A stretch of DNA of 64,000 bases from Streptomyces marincola (lineage in GTDB: Bacteria; Actinomycetota; Actinomycetes; Streptomycetales; Streptomycetaceae), in assembly GCF_020410765.1 (NCBI RefSeq), contig NZ_CP084541.1:858501-922500 (forward strand), read 5' to 3'. This document shows, piece after piece, positions 1 through 11,430 of the stretch (the stretch's first letter is position 1; every line of letters starts with the position of its first letter). Below the pieces are notes generated by a model. The model was not told where the DNA came from, made no database searches, and saw only the letters and a list, made by a program, of their open reading frames with translations. Position numbers and translations under genes: made by a program.

Positions 1-3000
1 TTGCGCGGGTGCGCGGCGGAGGTCCCGGCCGGCCGCAGGTCGGCCCAGGGGTGCAGGGTGTAGCCGGGGGCGAGCGCGATCCCGCGGTCGCCCCCGTCCC
101 CGGCGCCGTTCCCCCCGTCCGGGCGCGCGGCGGGCGCCCGGGGCGCGTCGGCGTTCTCCCCGTCCGGTCGCACCTCGGCGGTCTCCTCGGACCGCGCGTC
201 GGCGCCGCCCGCGGCGAGCCGCGCGGCCACCGCGTCCAGGCCGCCGGTGCGGCGGAGTTCCGCCAGTTCCGCGAGGTCCCAGGCGGCCTCGCCGACGACG
301 CTCAGCGTCCGTTGGCCGCGCCGCTGGACCGTGCCGCGCACCAGCAGCAGCCAGGAGTGGAAGAGGGTGTGGGCGGACGCCGGGTGGCTGTCCTCGAAGA
401 ACGCGAGGTCGACCAGCCCCGTGGTGTCGTCGAGGGTGGCGAAGATGATGCGCCTGCCCGACCTGATCGCGGGGGTCTGGGTGGCGGCCTTGGCCCCGGC
501 GACCAGCACGGTCTCGCCGTGCTCCGCGTCGCGCAGGCGGCGGGCGGACAGCGCGCCGAGTTCGCGGAGGAAGTCGTGGTGGGCGGTCATGAGGTGCCGT
601 CCGGTCTCCATGCCGAGGACGCCGAGTTCCGCGCCCAGCCGTTCGTCCGCGTCGAGGTCGGGCAGCCCGGCAGGCGGCGCCTGCGCGTCGTCGTCGAGCG
701 GGAGCTGGGGACCGCCCGAGCGGCCGGCCGCGCGGCGCTGCCGGTACTGCTCGGCGATGTGCAGCAGCAGGTCGCGGCGGTTGCCGCCGAACGCGTCGAG
801 CGCGCCGACGCGGGCCAGCCGCTCGGCGACGGGACGGGAGGGCGCGGCCCGTCCCAGCAGGTCGGTGAGGGAGGCGTAGGGCCGCCCGGCGGCGATCCGT
901 TCCGCCTCGTCCGCGCTCATGCCCTGCACCTCGCCGAGCGCGAGCCTGACGCCCATCACTCCAGATTCAGACTCCAGTTCGATTCGATAGGTGGCATCCG
1001 AACGGTTGACGTCCAGCGGCAGCACCGGAACGCCGCGCCGCCGCGCGTCGGCGAGCAGCAGCCGCTTGGGGTACATGCCGGGGTCGTGCGTGAGCAGCCC
1101 GGCGTAGAAGGCGGCCGGGTGGTGCGCCTTGAGCCAGGCGGACTGGTAGGTGGGCACGGCGAAGGCGACGGCGTGCGCCTTGCAGAAGCCGAAGCTGCCG
1201 AACGACTCCAGGATGTCCCACGTCCTGGCCACGGCCTCGGGCGGATAGCCGCGCGCGCCCGCCTCGGCGGTGAACCACTCCCGCACCCGTTCCCTGCGCT
1301 CCGGGTCGGACAGCGCCCGCCGCGCCTCGTCGGCCAGCCCGCGGTCGCACCCGGTCATGATGGCGAACACCCCGATCACCTGCTCGTGGAAGATCACCAC
1401 GCCGTGCGTCTCGCGCAGCACGGGCTCCAGGTCGCGGTGCGGGTGGCGCGGCGCCCGCCTGCCGTGCCTGGCCTCGATGAACGGCCGCACCATGTCGGCC
1501 CCGACGGGTCCCGGCCGGAACAGCGATATGTCGACGACAAGGTCGTGGAACGTCTCCGGCTGGAGCCGCCCGACGAGGTCGCGCTGCCCCGGCGACTCGA
1601 TCTGGAAGCAGCCGAGCGTCTCGGTCGACCGGATGAGCGCGTAGGTCTCCGGGTCCCCCTCAGGCACCCGTTCCAGGTCGATCCGCTCCCCCGTGGCCCG
1701 TTCCGTCTCATCGACCGCGTACGCCATGGCGGACTGCATCCGCACCCCGAGCACGTCGAGCTTGAGCAGGCCGAGGTCCTCCACGTCCTCCTTGTCGAAC
1801 TGCGACATCGCGAACCCCTCGCCGCTCGTGGGCACCACGGGCGTGCGCCGGCGCAGCGAGGCGTCGGAGAGCAGCACGCCGCACGGGTGCATGGCCACCC
1901 CGCGCGGCAGGCCGTCGAGCGCTTCCACCAGGTCCCACATCCGCGGCCCGTACCGGTCGGCGTCGATGCCCCGCAGCTCCGGCAGCTCGGCCAGCGCGGC
2001 CCGCGCGTCCCTGGCCCTGATGTGCGGGAACGCCGTGGCCAGCCGGCCCACCTCGGCCGGGTCGAGCCCGAGCGCGAGGCCGACGTCGCGCACGGCGTGC
2101 CGCACCCGGTAGGTCTCCGGCATGGCGACGGTGGCGACCCGTTCCTCGCCGAAGCGTTCGAAGATGGCCCGGTACGCCTCGATGCGGCGGGCGGACTCCA
2201 CGTCGATGTCGATGTCGGGCAGCGCGCCGCGGCGCGGGGAGAGGAACCGCTCCATCAGCAGGCCGTGCTCGACCGGGTCCGCGTGCGCGATGCCGAGCAG
2301 GTGGTTGACCAGCGAGCCGGCGCCGGAACCGCGGGCGGCCACCCGGATGCCGAGCTCCTTGAGGTCGCGGACGACCTGGGCGACGGTGAGGAAGTAGGAG
2401 GCGTAGCCGAGGCGCTCGACGATGGCCAGTTCCTCGTCCAGGCGCCGCCAGCGCGCCGCGTCCCGCTCGTACCGGCGCGCGACCATTCCCGCGGCGCACT
2501 GCGAGCGCAACGCGCGGTCCGCGGTGCGCTCGGCGGCGCCCACGAGCCCGGATTCGGGGAAGTGCACCCCGCCGAGGCCGAGGTCGCCTGCCGGGTCGAC
2601 CCGGCAGGCCGCCGCGGTCTCCTCGGTGAGCGCGAGCAGCCGGTGGGCGGCGGACCGCCCGAAACCGGCCGCCGCCGCGGCCCTGGCCGCGGCGGCGGCC
2701 ATCTCCCGCGGCCCCTTCAGCCAGCGCTCGCCGCCGTCGAGCGCGCCGCGCGGGTCGATGGGCACCAGGCGGCGCGCGGCGTCCAGCACGTCGGCCACGG
2801 GCCCCTGGCCGGGGTCGGCGTAGCGGACGCCGTTGGTCAGCACCGGGCGCACGCCCTGCTCGGCGGCGAGGCCGAGGGCGCGGCCGGCCGCCGCCGCAGG
2901 GCCCGCGGCGTCCACCGCGATGCGCAGCGCGTCGCCGAAACGCTCCCGCCAGGGGGCGAGCAGCCGCGCGGCCAGGTCGGGGCGGCCGGCCGCCAGGGCG

Positions 3001-3515
3001 CGGCCCGGTTCCGAGGCGGGCCCGAGCAGCACGATCAGGCCGTCCCCGTGGGCCTCGGCCCACGGCAGCACCGGCCGTTCGCCCCGGGCCGCCCCCGCGT
3101 GCGCCGCGGTGACCAGCCGGCACAGCCCGGCCCAGCCGACCGCGCCCTCCCGGGCGAGGAAGACCGCCCGGGGCGCCGTCTCGTCCGCGAAGGCGCCGCC
3201 GCGCACCGGGGTCCTGGCGCGGCGCGGCGCGGACCCGCCCGGGTCGCGCGGGGCGGCAGGGCCGGCGGAGACGGCGGAGACGGCGGAGACGGCGGAGACG
3301 GCGGAGACGGCGAGGTCGACCCCGTACACCGGGCGCACTCCGGCGCGCACGCACGCCTTGGTGAAGCGCACGGCGCCCGCGAGGGTGTCGCGGTCGGTCA
3401 GTGCCACGCTGTCCATGCCCCGCTCACCGGCCCGCTCAGCGAGCCGTTCCGGGTGCGAGGCGCCGTAGCGCGCGGAGAACCCGGACGCCACATGCAGGTG
3501 TGCGAAGCCCGGCAT
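1..3515 (-). CDS. dnaE2: Error-prone DNA polymerase III alpha subunit DnaE2/ImuC (C-terminus cut by window edge)
   Basis: Error-prone C-family replicative polymerase used in damage-induced translesion synthesis. The ATG (complement of 3513-3515) follows a GGGAGGTG ribosome site. The protein opens with a PHP domain (MPGFAHLHVASGFS), carries the polymerase aspartates in PDIDIDVES, and continues through finger and HhH regions (FGFCKAHAVAFA) into an OB-fold-like tail. About 1171 residues are inside the window, close to the usual 1150-1200 for DnaE2, so only a few C-terminal residues are missing. The N-terminal half holds five VSA tripeptides encoded by a 9-bp tandem repeat. A LexA-like box lies 67 bases upstream. 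No imuA or imuB partner is visible, but the left edge hides the downstream side. DnaE2 is preferred to DnaE1 because of the PHP start sequence and the SOS-like control. Confidence 0.93.
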   Translation of the reverse strand, partial: MPGFAHLHVASGFSARYGASHPERLAERAGERGMDSVALTDRDTLAGAVRFTKACVRAGVRPVYGVDLAVSAVSAVSAVSAVSAGPAAPRDPGGSAPRRARTPVRGGAFADETAPRAVFLAREGAVGWAGLCRLVTAAHAGAARGERPVLPWAEAHGDGLIVLLGPASEPGRALAAGRPDLAARLLAPWRERFGDALRIAVDAAGPAAAAGRALGLAAEQGVRPVLTNGVRYADPGQGPVADVLDAARRLVPIDPRGALDGGERWLKGPREMAAAAARAAAAAGFGRSAAHRLLALTEETAAACRVDPAGDLGLGGVHFPESGLVGAAERTADRALRSQCAAGMVARRYERDAARWRRLDEELAIVERLGYASYFLTVAQVVRDLKELGIRVAARGSGAGSLVNHLLGIAHADPVEHGLLMERFLSPRRGALPDIDIDVESARRIEAYRAIFERFGEERVATVAMPETYRVRHAVRDVGLALGLDPAEVGRLATAFPHIRARDARAALAELPELRGIDADRYGPRMWDLVEALDGLPRGVAMHPCGVLLSDASLRRRTPVVPTSGEGFAMSQFDKEDVEDLGLLKLDVLGVRMQSAMAYAVDETERATGERIDLERVPEGDPETYALIRSTETLGCFQIESPGQRDLVGRLQPETFHDLVVDISLFRPGPVGADMVRPFIEARHGRRAPRHPHRDLEPVLRETHGVVIFHEQVIGVFAIMTGCDRGLADEARRALSDPERRERVREWFTAEAGARGYPPEAVARTWDILESFGSFGFCKAHAVAFAVPTYQSAWLKAHHPAAFYAGLLTHDPGMYPKRLLLADARRRGVPVLPLDVNRSDATYRIELESESGVMGVRLALGEVQGMSADEAERIAAGRPYASLTDLLGRAAPSRPVAERLARVGALDAFGGNRRDLLLHIAEQYRQRRAAGRSGGPQLPLDDDAQAPPAGLPDLDADERLGAELGVLGMETGRHLMTAHHDFLRELGALSARRLRDAEHGETVLVAGAKAATQTPAIRSGRRIIFATLDDTTGLVDLAFFEDSHPASAHTLFHSWLLLVRGTVQRRGQRTLSVVGEAAWDLAELAELRRTGGLDAVAARLAAGGADARSEETAEVRPDGENADAPRAPAARPDGGNGAGDGGDRGIALAPGYTLHPWADLRPAGTSAAHPR
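3264..3308. repeat. 9-bp tandem repeat inside dnaE2, five perfect copies
   Basis: The unit GGCGGAGAC is repeated five times without error and then breaks down. On the coding (minus) strand it gives repeated Val-Ser-Ala just after the PHP-domain sequence GVRPVYGVDLAV. The unit is a multiple of three, so copy-number changes keep the reading frame. Confidence 0.95.
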
Positions 3516-3581
3516 CCGCACCTCCCGTCACGCCCGGCCCCCCTGTCGCGTCGCTGTCCGCATCCACCATAAACCAGCCAT

Positions 3582-3595
3582 CGAACATGCGTGCG
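3582..3595 (-). promoter_or_regulatory. LexA (SOS) box upstream of dnaE2
   Basis: CGAACATGCGTGCG matches the actinobacterial LexA consensus CGAACRNRYGTTYG at 13 of 14 positions (G instead of T at position 12). It lies 67 bases before the dnaE2 start. DnaE2/ImuC is LexA-controlled in several actinobacteria, so the place and sequence agree. Binding itself is inferred. Confidence 0.7.
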
Positions 3596-3783
3596 AACAA
3601 AGCGACGCCCCTGCTCGGCCGCCCTGACAAGCGGAAACAGGCGAACGGGAATTGGCCGAAAACAGCCCTGGAGGTCGCGTCGGTCACAACGCGACGCGGA
3701 ACGCGCCTCCCGGCCGGCGCCCCGGCGGGGGCACTCCGGCGGGCGCTCCTGGTGCTGTCGGAGCCGCAGGCTAGGCTGTCCGG

Positions 3784-4485
3784 GTGACCTCTCCCGTCGA
3801 GTCGTCCCCCACTGGCTCCGCCCCGGCCTGGCACCCGCCCACCGGGCCGTTCGAGCTGGTCATCTTCGACTGCGACGGCGTGCTCGTGGACAGCGAACCC
3901 CTCGCCCTGCGGGTCTGCGTCGAGCTCGGCGCGGAGCTCGGCTGGCCGCTCACCGAGACCGAGATCGTGCACCGCTTCCTCGGCCGCTCCGAGCGCGCCG
4001 TCCGTGAGCAGATCGCCGAGCGGCTGGGCGAGGAGCGGGCGGCCCTGTGGGGCGAGCGGTACCGGGAGCGGCTGAACGCGGCGATCGACGCCGGACTGAC
4101 CGCGGTGGACGGGATCGGCGAGGCGCTCGACGCCCTCGCCCTCCCGCACTGCATCGCCTCAAGCGGCATGCACGACAAGATGCGCCGCACCCTCACCCGC
4201 ACCGGCCTGTACGAGCGGTTCGCGGGACGCATCTTCAGCGCCTCCGAGGTGGCGCGCGGCAAGCCCGCGCCCGACCTGTTCCTGCACGCGGCGGCCCGCA
4301 TGGGCGTCGACCCGGCGCGCTGCGCGGTGGTGGAGGACAGCCAGTACGGGGTGCGCGCCGCGCGCGCGGCGGGCATGCGCTCGTTCGGCTACGCGGGCGG
4401 CCTGACCCCGCCGGAGTGGCTGGCGGGCCCCGGCACGGTCGTCTTCGACGACATGCGCGAGCTGCCCGCGCTGCTGACCGCCTGA
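3784..4485 (+). CDS. HAD superfamily hydrolase, subfamily IA (beta-phosphoglucomutase-like)
   Basis: Predicted cytosolic phosphatase or phosphomutase acting on small phosphorylated metabolites; the substrate cannot be read from sequence. All four HAD motifs are present: motif I FDCDGVLVDSE with the nucleophile and acid/base aspartates (about residues 30-40), motif II ASSGMHDK, motif III lysine in RGKPAPDLF, and motif IV VEDSQYGVRAARAAG. A helical cap sits between motifs I and II. The length of 233 residues is typical. There is no Shine-Dalgarno at the GTG start, but TAGGCT at 3772-3777 ends six bases before it, so the mRNA may be leaderless. It is divergent from dnaE2 and convergent with the dioxygenase gene. 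Confidence 0.88.
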   Translation: MTSPVESSPTGSAPAWHPPTGPFELVIFDCDGVLVDSEPLALRVCVELGAELGWPLTETEIVHRFLGRSERAVREQIAERLGEERAALWGERYRERLNAAIDAGLTAVDGIGEALDALALPHCIASSGMHDKMRRTLTRTGLYERFAGRIFSASEVARGKPAPDLFLHAAARMGVDPARCAVVEDSQYGVRAARAAGMRSFGYAGGLTPPEWLAGPGTVVFDDMRELPALLTA

Positions 4486-4507
4486 CGCGCGGCGCCCTTT
4501 CCGGCGG

Positions 4508-5377
4508 TCAGTGCGGCCCCGCGGCGGCGAACTCCGTGCCGCACGGGCCCGCGCCCTCGCTCTCCGCCAGCGGCACCCGTTCCCCGCTCATCGAGAGCGT
4601 CCGGTACCAGGTGCCGATCCGCTCGGCGGAACGGCCCACGTAGTGGCAGATGAACGACCGCCTGAACCGGTCGGCCGTGCGGTTGGGCCCCGAGCCGTGC
4701 ACCAGGCTGCCGTTGAAGAAGAGCACGTCGCCCGGCGCCATGTCGACCGGCACGGGCGTCAGGCCGGGCGGCGGCGGCACGTACTCGCGGACGAAGGACA
4801 GCTCGGGGTCGGCCTCCTCGGGGCAGAACAGGTCCATCCGGTGCGTGCCGGGCACGACTTCGAGGCCGCCGTTCTCGCGGTCGATCTCGTCGCACGCGAC
4901 CCACGCCGCCACGCACGTGCCCGGCTCCACCCGCAGGTAGAAGTTGTCCTGGTGCAGGGCCTGCCCGCGGGCCCCCGGCGGCTTGAAGTAGAACATGCTC
5001 TGCGCCGCCAGCACCTCCTCGCCCAGCAGGCGCTCCAGGATGCCGCGCAGCCGCGGCTCCAGCAGGTAGCGCAGCGCCAGCTCGTTGATCTGGTGCGGGT
5101 GCATCACGCGCGGGTACCGGTGCAGCGGGTCCCCCTTCTCCCCGTCTCCGGCCCGGCGCGGCTCGAAGTGGCCCGGCACCGGGCCGGCCGCGTGCAGGGC
5201 CATGAACTCCTCGCGCAGCCGCCCGATCTCCGCCGCGCCGAACAGCCCGGGCACCACGAGGTACCCCTGCTCAGCGAACCTCCGCACGTACTCCTCGGCC
5301 TCCTCGGCGTTCGTCACACCCGTCACGTCCGTCACCCCTGTCACGCCCGCCCCGTCCGTCGCCCTCGTCGCCGCCAT
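4508..5377 (-). CDS. Phytanoyl-CoA dioxygenase (PhyH) family protein
   Basis: Fe(II)/2-oxoglutarate-dependent oxygenase of the PhyH family. The iron-binding facial triad is visible as HQDNFY (H-x-D) in the middle and SLVHGSGPN (distal His) near the C-terminus, followed by the arginine in DRFRRSF that would hold 2-oxoglutarate. The chosen ATG (MAATRATDG) has GGAGG about 8 bases upstream; a longer open frame exists but lacks a ribosome site. The first 20 residues contain a GVTGVTDVTGVT run from a short DNA repeat. The gene is divergent from an AraC regulator (124 bases between starts), which may control it. Substrate is unknown; ectoine hydroxylase-like and secondary-metabolite enzymes share this fold. 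Confidence 0.88.
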   Translation of the reverse strand: MAATRATDGAGVTGVTDVTGVTNAEEAEEYVRRFAEQGYLVVPGLFGAAEIGRLREEFMALHAAGPVPGHFEPRRAGDGEKGDPLHRYPRVMHPHQINELALRYLLEPRLRGILERLLGEEVLAAQSMFYFKPPGARGQALHQDNFYLRVEPGTCVAAWVACDEIDRENGGLEVVPGTHRMDLFCPEEADPELSFVREYVPPPPGLTPVPVDMAPGDVLFFNGSLVHGSGPNRTADRFRRSFICHYVGRSAERIGTWYRTLSMSGERVPLAESEGAGPCGTEFAAAGPH

Positions 5378-5501
5378 CCGCTGCTCCTCCGCTCCCTGCG
5401 GTCGTTCGCGCCCCGGCCGGACGTCTGCCACGCTGGGCCCGTCCGCCGGGGCCGCCCTGCCCGACCGACGGTAGGCCCGCCGCACCGCGCCGAGGATGCC
5501 C

Positions 5502-6425
5502 GTGAACGCCGACCACCTGCCCGAGACCGCTGCCCCGCCGCCCGGCCTGGTCACCGCCGGGTACTTCGACGAACGCCCCGGCTACGCCGTCAGCAGGCCG
5601 CGCGGCGCGGACAGCTGGCTGTTCACCTTCACGGCCCTGGGCCGCGGCCTGCTGCGGCAGGGCGACGCACGGGCCGAGGCGGGCCCGGGCGACCTGGTGG
5701 TGCTCGGCCCCGGCGTGCCGCACCAGTACGCGACCGCCGAGGGCGCGGGCCGCTGGGCGTTCTGGTGGGTCCACTGCCGGGCCAGGGCCGCCTGGGGCCC
5801 GTGGCTGCGCCCGCACGCCGCCGGCGGGCGGCTCTACGCCGTCGCGCCCGTGCCCGCGGCCGTCAGGCCGCGGATCGCCGCCGCCTTCCGCCGCCTGCAC
5901 GCCGACGCCCGGTGGCCGGGCCACGGCGCGCCGCCCGCGCCCGGCCGGCGGCCGGCGCAGGACCGGGTGGCGGTCGCCCACGGCACCGCGGCCCGCGAAC
6001 TCGCCCTCACCGGCCTCGAAGAGGTCATCCTGCTCGCCACGGCGGCGGCCGGTGCCCCCGCCGGGGCGCCCCACGGGCGGGCGGAGGCCGCGGGGCCCGC
6101 GGCCGGCGATCCGCGCGTGCGGCGGGTGGTGGCGCTGATCGCCGCCGACCCCGGCGCCCCGCACACCGTGGAGTCCCTGGCGGCGCAGGTGGCGCTGTCC
6201 CCGTCCCGGCTCGGGCACCTGTTCGCCGAGCAGGTCGGCGACACGCCCATGCGGGTGCTGCGCGACGCCAGGCTGCGGCACGCCGCCCGGCTGCTTGAGG
6301 CCACGGACCTGCCGGTGGCGCGGGTGGCCGCCGCGTCCGGGTTCGCCAGCCCGTTCCACTTCAGCCGCGTGTTCCGGGCGCGCTACGGCGCGCCGCCGGG
6401 CGGCTACCGGGCCAGGCTGAGATAG
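5502..6425 (+). CDS. AraC family transcriptional regulator with N-terminal cupin sensor
   Basis: DNA-binding regulator. Residues 1-150 form a cupin-like AraC ligand domain (LVVLGPGVPHQYAT), and the last 100 residues carry two helix-turn-helix units: VESLAAQVALSPSRLGHLF, then VARVAAASGFASPFHFSRVF with the classical AraC signature. GTG at 5502 is preferred because GAGG lies six bases before it; ATG at 5496 in the same frame would add two residues. Being divergent from the PhyH dioxygenase, it is the obvious local candidate to regulate that gene. Its 3' end overlaps the ureD 3' end tail to tail by 22 bases. Confidence 0.88.
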   Translation: MNADHLPETAAPPPGLVTAGYFDERPGYAVSRPRGADSWLFTFTALGRGLLRQGDARAEAGPGDLVVLGPGVPHQYATAEGAGRWAFWWVHCRARAAWGPWLRPHAAGGRLYAVAPVPAAVRPRIAAAFRRLHADARWPGHGAPPAPGRRPAQDRVAVAHGTAARELALTGLEEVILLATAAAGAPAGAPHGRAEAAGPAAGDPRVRRVVALIAADPGAPHTVESLAAQVALSPSRLGHLFAEQVGDTPMRVLRDARLRHAARLLEATDLPVARVAAASGFASPFHFSRVFRARYGAPPGGYRARLR

Positions 6426-7266
6426 CCGGCGCCGCGTTCCAGCAGGCGGCGCAGCACCAGGGCGTCCGCGGCGACGGCGGTGACCAGCGCGGCCGGTCCC
6501 GCCAGCGGCGTCAGCACGGCCGTGTCGCCCAGCGCGACGGGTTCCGCCGGCGCGTCCGCGAGCGCCGGGTCGACCACCAGCAGCTGGCCCACCGCGCGGT
6601 GGCCGCCGAGGACCGCGCCGCCGTCCCAGCCCGGCACCCCGGGACCGAACGCGAGCTGCTGGTCGAGCAGCGGGCGCCCGGCCCTGGTCACCGTCAACCG
6701 CGCCAGCAGCCGTCCCGGGTCCTCCCCTGCCCGGCCGAGCACCTGCTCCTCGCGCAGCACGAGCCGGGCGCCTGCCGCGAGGTCGACCCGGGTCGCGGTA
6801 TGCAGTCCGCTGCCGCGGACCGAGATCAACGGCTCGGGCAGCCAGTGCAGTTCGCCGTCGTCTCCGACCGTCAGGACGGTGTCGTACGTGGCGGGCGCCG
6901 ACGGTTCGCGGCCCGGCAGGACGAGGGTGGCCGCGGCTGAGCCGACGCGCAGCGCGGCGCCCGGCGCGACCTCGGCGGTCAGGCGCAGCCGGTCGCCGCC
7001 GAGCGGCGCGCTCATCGCGCCGACGACCGTCACCTGCGCCCACGGCCCGGCCGCCCGGGTGCGGCGCAGCGCGAGTGGCCCCTCGCCGCGCAGGACGGGC
7101 AGCGCCCCGCCGGGGGCGGCGGCGATCCTGGCGTGCGCGGTCACCCCGGTCCGCGCGGCGGCACCGGGAGGCGCGAGGGCACCGGCAGGCGCGGCGTTCT
7201 CCGGCGGCGCGCTCACCGGCGGAGCACTCCCCGGCAGAACGCTCCCCGGCGCGCGGGCGGGCGCGC

Positions 7267-7270
<4 letters not shown>
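6404..7270 (-). CDS. ureD: Urease accessory protein UreD (UreH)
   Basis: Scaffold that binds apo-urease and, with UreF and UreG, helps insert the two nickel ions. The GTG start overlaps the ureG stop in a GTGA junction, so translation is coupled. The first 45 residues are Ala/Pro-rich linker; the rest has the UreD beta-rich pattern (SAAATLVLPGREPS, LHWLPEPLISVRGS, LAFGPGVPGWDG). The length of 288 residues is usual for actinobacterial UreD. It is the last gene of the ureABCFGD operon. Confidence 0.87.
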
Positions 7271-7998
<728 letters not shown>

Positions 7999-8088
7999 GG
8001 GCGGGCTCCGTTTCCGCGGTCGGCCGCCGGGGTCGGCGTGCTCGCCACGTGGTCCTCGATGGGGCGTGGGTGGTTGTCGTTCCGGCGT

Positions 8089-8763
8089 TCAGGAGGCGAA
8101 GAGGCGCACGGGCCAGGCGGCGTGCGCCTGGGCCGCGACATCGAGCAGCGGCGCCGACGCGGCGGGCAGGGCGTCCGTGCCCCGTTCCGGAACGGCGCGG
8201 GCCGCGGCCTCGGCCAGGTCGGCGACCCGGTCGAGGTCGGGGGCGAGGCGGGCGGTGAGTGCGGTCGCGTCGAACGGGTCGAGTCCGAGCAGCCTGACGG
8301 CCGCCGTGGCCGGGCCGCCGACGGCCTCGTAGGCCGCGGCCAGGGCCGCGTCCCGCGGGGCGAGCCCGGCGGCGCGGGCCGCGAGGCCGAGCACGACCGG
8401 CTGGTGCAGCCCGCCGGGGTGGCCGGCCGCGACGGCGTCGAGGTGCGGCGCCGGCCAGGTGGCGCGCGCCGCGCGCAGCAGCTGCCGGCCCAGCCTGCGC
8501 GCGGTGGCGCGCAGCGCGGGCGAGGGCGTGCGGGCGTCGGCGGCCTCGTCCAGGTCGCGCGGGTCGCAGCCGCCGCAGGCCGCGGCGGCGAGCGCGGCGG
8601 CGACCAGGCCCGTGGTGTGCAGGCGGCCCAGGCAGAACGCGGCCAGCGAGCCGGGGCCTGTGATCCGGCCGGCGCGCACGGCCGCTTCGACGCCTCCCGA
8701 GTGCGCGTGGCCCCCGGCGGGGAAGCGGCCGTCCGCCAGGAGAAGCAGCGCCGCGGCGGTCAT
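8089..8763 (-). CDS. ureF: Urease accessory protein UreF
   Basis: All-helical accessory factor that joins the UreD-urease complex and gates GTP hydrolysis by UreG. Recognisable by the N-terminal LLLADGRFPAGGHAHSGG (UreF signature) and by its place between ureC and ureG. The ATG start of MTAAALLLLADG lies 10 bases from the ureC stop; a longer frame exists upstream but would overlap ureC and lacks the conserved start. 224 residues is normal for the family. Confidence 0.92.
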   Translation of the reverse strand: MTAAALLLLADGRFPAGGHAHSGGVEAAVRAGRITGPGSLAAFCLGRLHTTGLVAAALAAAACGGCDPRDLDEAADARTPSPALRATARRLGRQLLRAARATWPAPHLDAVAAGHPGGLHQPVVLGLAARAAGLAPRDAALAAAYEAVGGPATAAVRLLGLDPFDATALTARLAPDLDRVADLAEAAARAVPERGTDALPAASAPLLDVAAQAHAAWPVRLFAS

Positions 8764-8773
8764 CTGCGTCCCC

Positions 8774-10487
<1,714 letters not shown>

Positions 10488-10495
<8 letters not shown>

Positions 10496-10820
10496 GTTCG
10501 CCCCCGCGCACGGCCGGGAGCGCTCCCGCGGTCTCGCCGCGCAGGCCGGGCACGATCCTGCGCCCCACCAGCGGCACCAGCTCCACCTCGACCGGTATGC
10601 CGGGCTCGAAGCGCACGGCGGTGCCCGCGGGAACGCCGAGCCGCAGGCCGAGCGCGGCCGACCGGTCGAAGTCGAGGCCCGGGTTGGCCTCGGCGAAGTG
10701 GTAGTGGGAACCGACCTGGACGGGCCGGTCGGCGAGGTTGCGCACCGTGAGCCGGGTGACCGGGGCGCCCGCGTTGAGCGGCACCGGTTCCTCGGCGTAC
10801 AGGATCTCTCCGGGAATCAC
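10488..10820 (-). CDS. ureB: Urease subunit beta
   Basis: Structural beta subunit. The opening MIPGEILYAEEPVPLN, then PVQVGSHYHFAEANPGLDFDR and IPVEVELVPLVGRR are diagnostic of UreB. 110 residues, as usual when the beta and gamma subunits are separate polypeptides. It ends inside the start of ureC. A 91-base GC-rich gap separates it from ureA. Confidence 0.96.
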
Positions 10821-10911
10821 ACGATTGCCCTTCTCGGGTCTCGGCCGCCGGGCGCGGCGCTCGCGGGGGGCCGGACGCCCGGCGCGGGGGCCGGGCGTTC
10901 GGCGCGGGTGG

Positions 10912-11214
10912 TCAGGCGATCGGCTCGTGGACGGTGACCAGCTTGGTGCCGTCCGGGAAGGTGGCCTCGACCTGGACGTCGCGGATCATCTCGGGCACGC
11001 CGTCCATCACCTCGGCCCGGCTCAGGACCCGCCGCCCCGAGTCCATCAGCTCGGCGACCGTGCGCCCGTCCCGCGCGCCCTCCAGGATGTGCGCGCTGAT
11101 GAGTGCGACGGCCTCCGGGTGGTTCAGGCGCAGCCCGCGGGCGCGGCGGCGGTCCGCCACATCGGCGGCCACGTGGATGAGCAGGCGTTCCTGCTCGTGC
11201 GGGGTCAGTTGCAT
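10912..11214 (-). CDS. ureA: Urease subunit gamma
   Basis: Structural gamma subunit, first gene of the operon. MQLTPHEQERLLIHVAADVA is the canonical N-terminus, and it continues with LNHPEAVALISAHILEGARDG and VPEMIRDVQVEATFPDGTKLVTVH. The ATG at 11214 is chosen over an in-frame GTG five codons upstream because the family starts at MQLT and GAGGTGG precedes it. 100 residues, exactly family size. TAATCT (complement of 11261-11266) is a good -10 element, just downstream of the GlnR-like half-sites. Confidence 0.97.
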   Translation of the reverse strand: MQLTPHEQERLLIHVAADVADRRRARGLRLNHPEAVALISAHILEGARDGRTVAELMDSGRRVLSRAEVMDGVPEMIRDVQVEATFPDGTKLVTVHEPIA

Positions 11215-11265
11215 GCGGGCCCACCTCACCGTTCTCCGTCCGGGAACCGCCGGGTTCTGGAGATT

Positions 11266-11292
11266 AGTTCGACCTCGTTACGGCGGCGTTAC
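11266..11292 (-). promoter_or_regulatory. GlnR-type nitrogen-control box in the ureA promoter
   Basis: Read toward ureA, the site is GTAAC-N6-GTAAC-N6-GAACT, three half-sites phased by 11 bases. The Streptomyces GlnR consensus is gTnAC-N6-GaAAC repeated with the same spacing. The last half-site touches the -10 hexamer TAATCT, 52-78 bases before the ureA ATG. GlnR control of ureA is reported in S. coelicolor. The match is partial in the b-site positions, so this is a prediction. Confidence 0.6.
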
Positions 11293-11430
11293 TTCCATTC
11301 AGAAGTATCGTCGTGACGGGGCTCACCGAGTGTGACCGACGTCAAAGAATTGGCCGTCGTCCCCTCGCCCGGTGCAGGGTAGAAGACGGGCGCAGCCCCA
11401 CATACCAGGGACGAGGACACGAGGAGCGTC

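Noticed and set aside
9..3572. 1187-residue open frame on the plus strand
   Set aside because: Antisense to dnaE2. It has no domain pattern and is rich in Arg/Gly/His/Val as expected for a shadow frame in high-GC coding DNA; the minus-strand reading has clear polymerase motifs.
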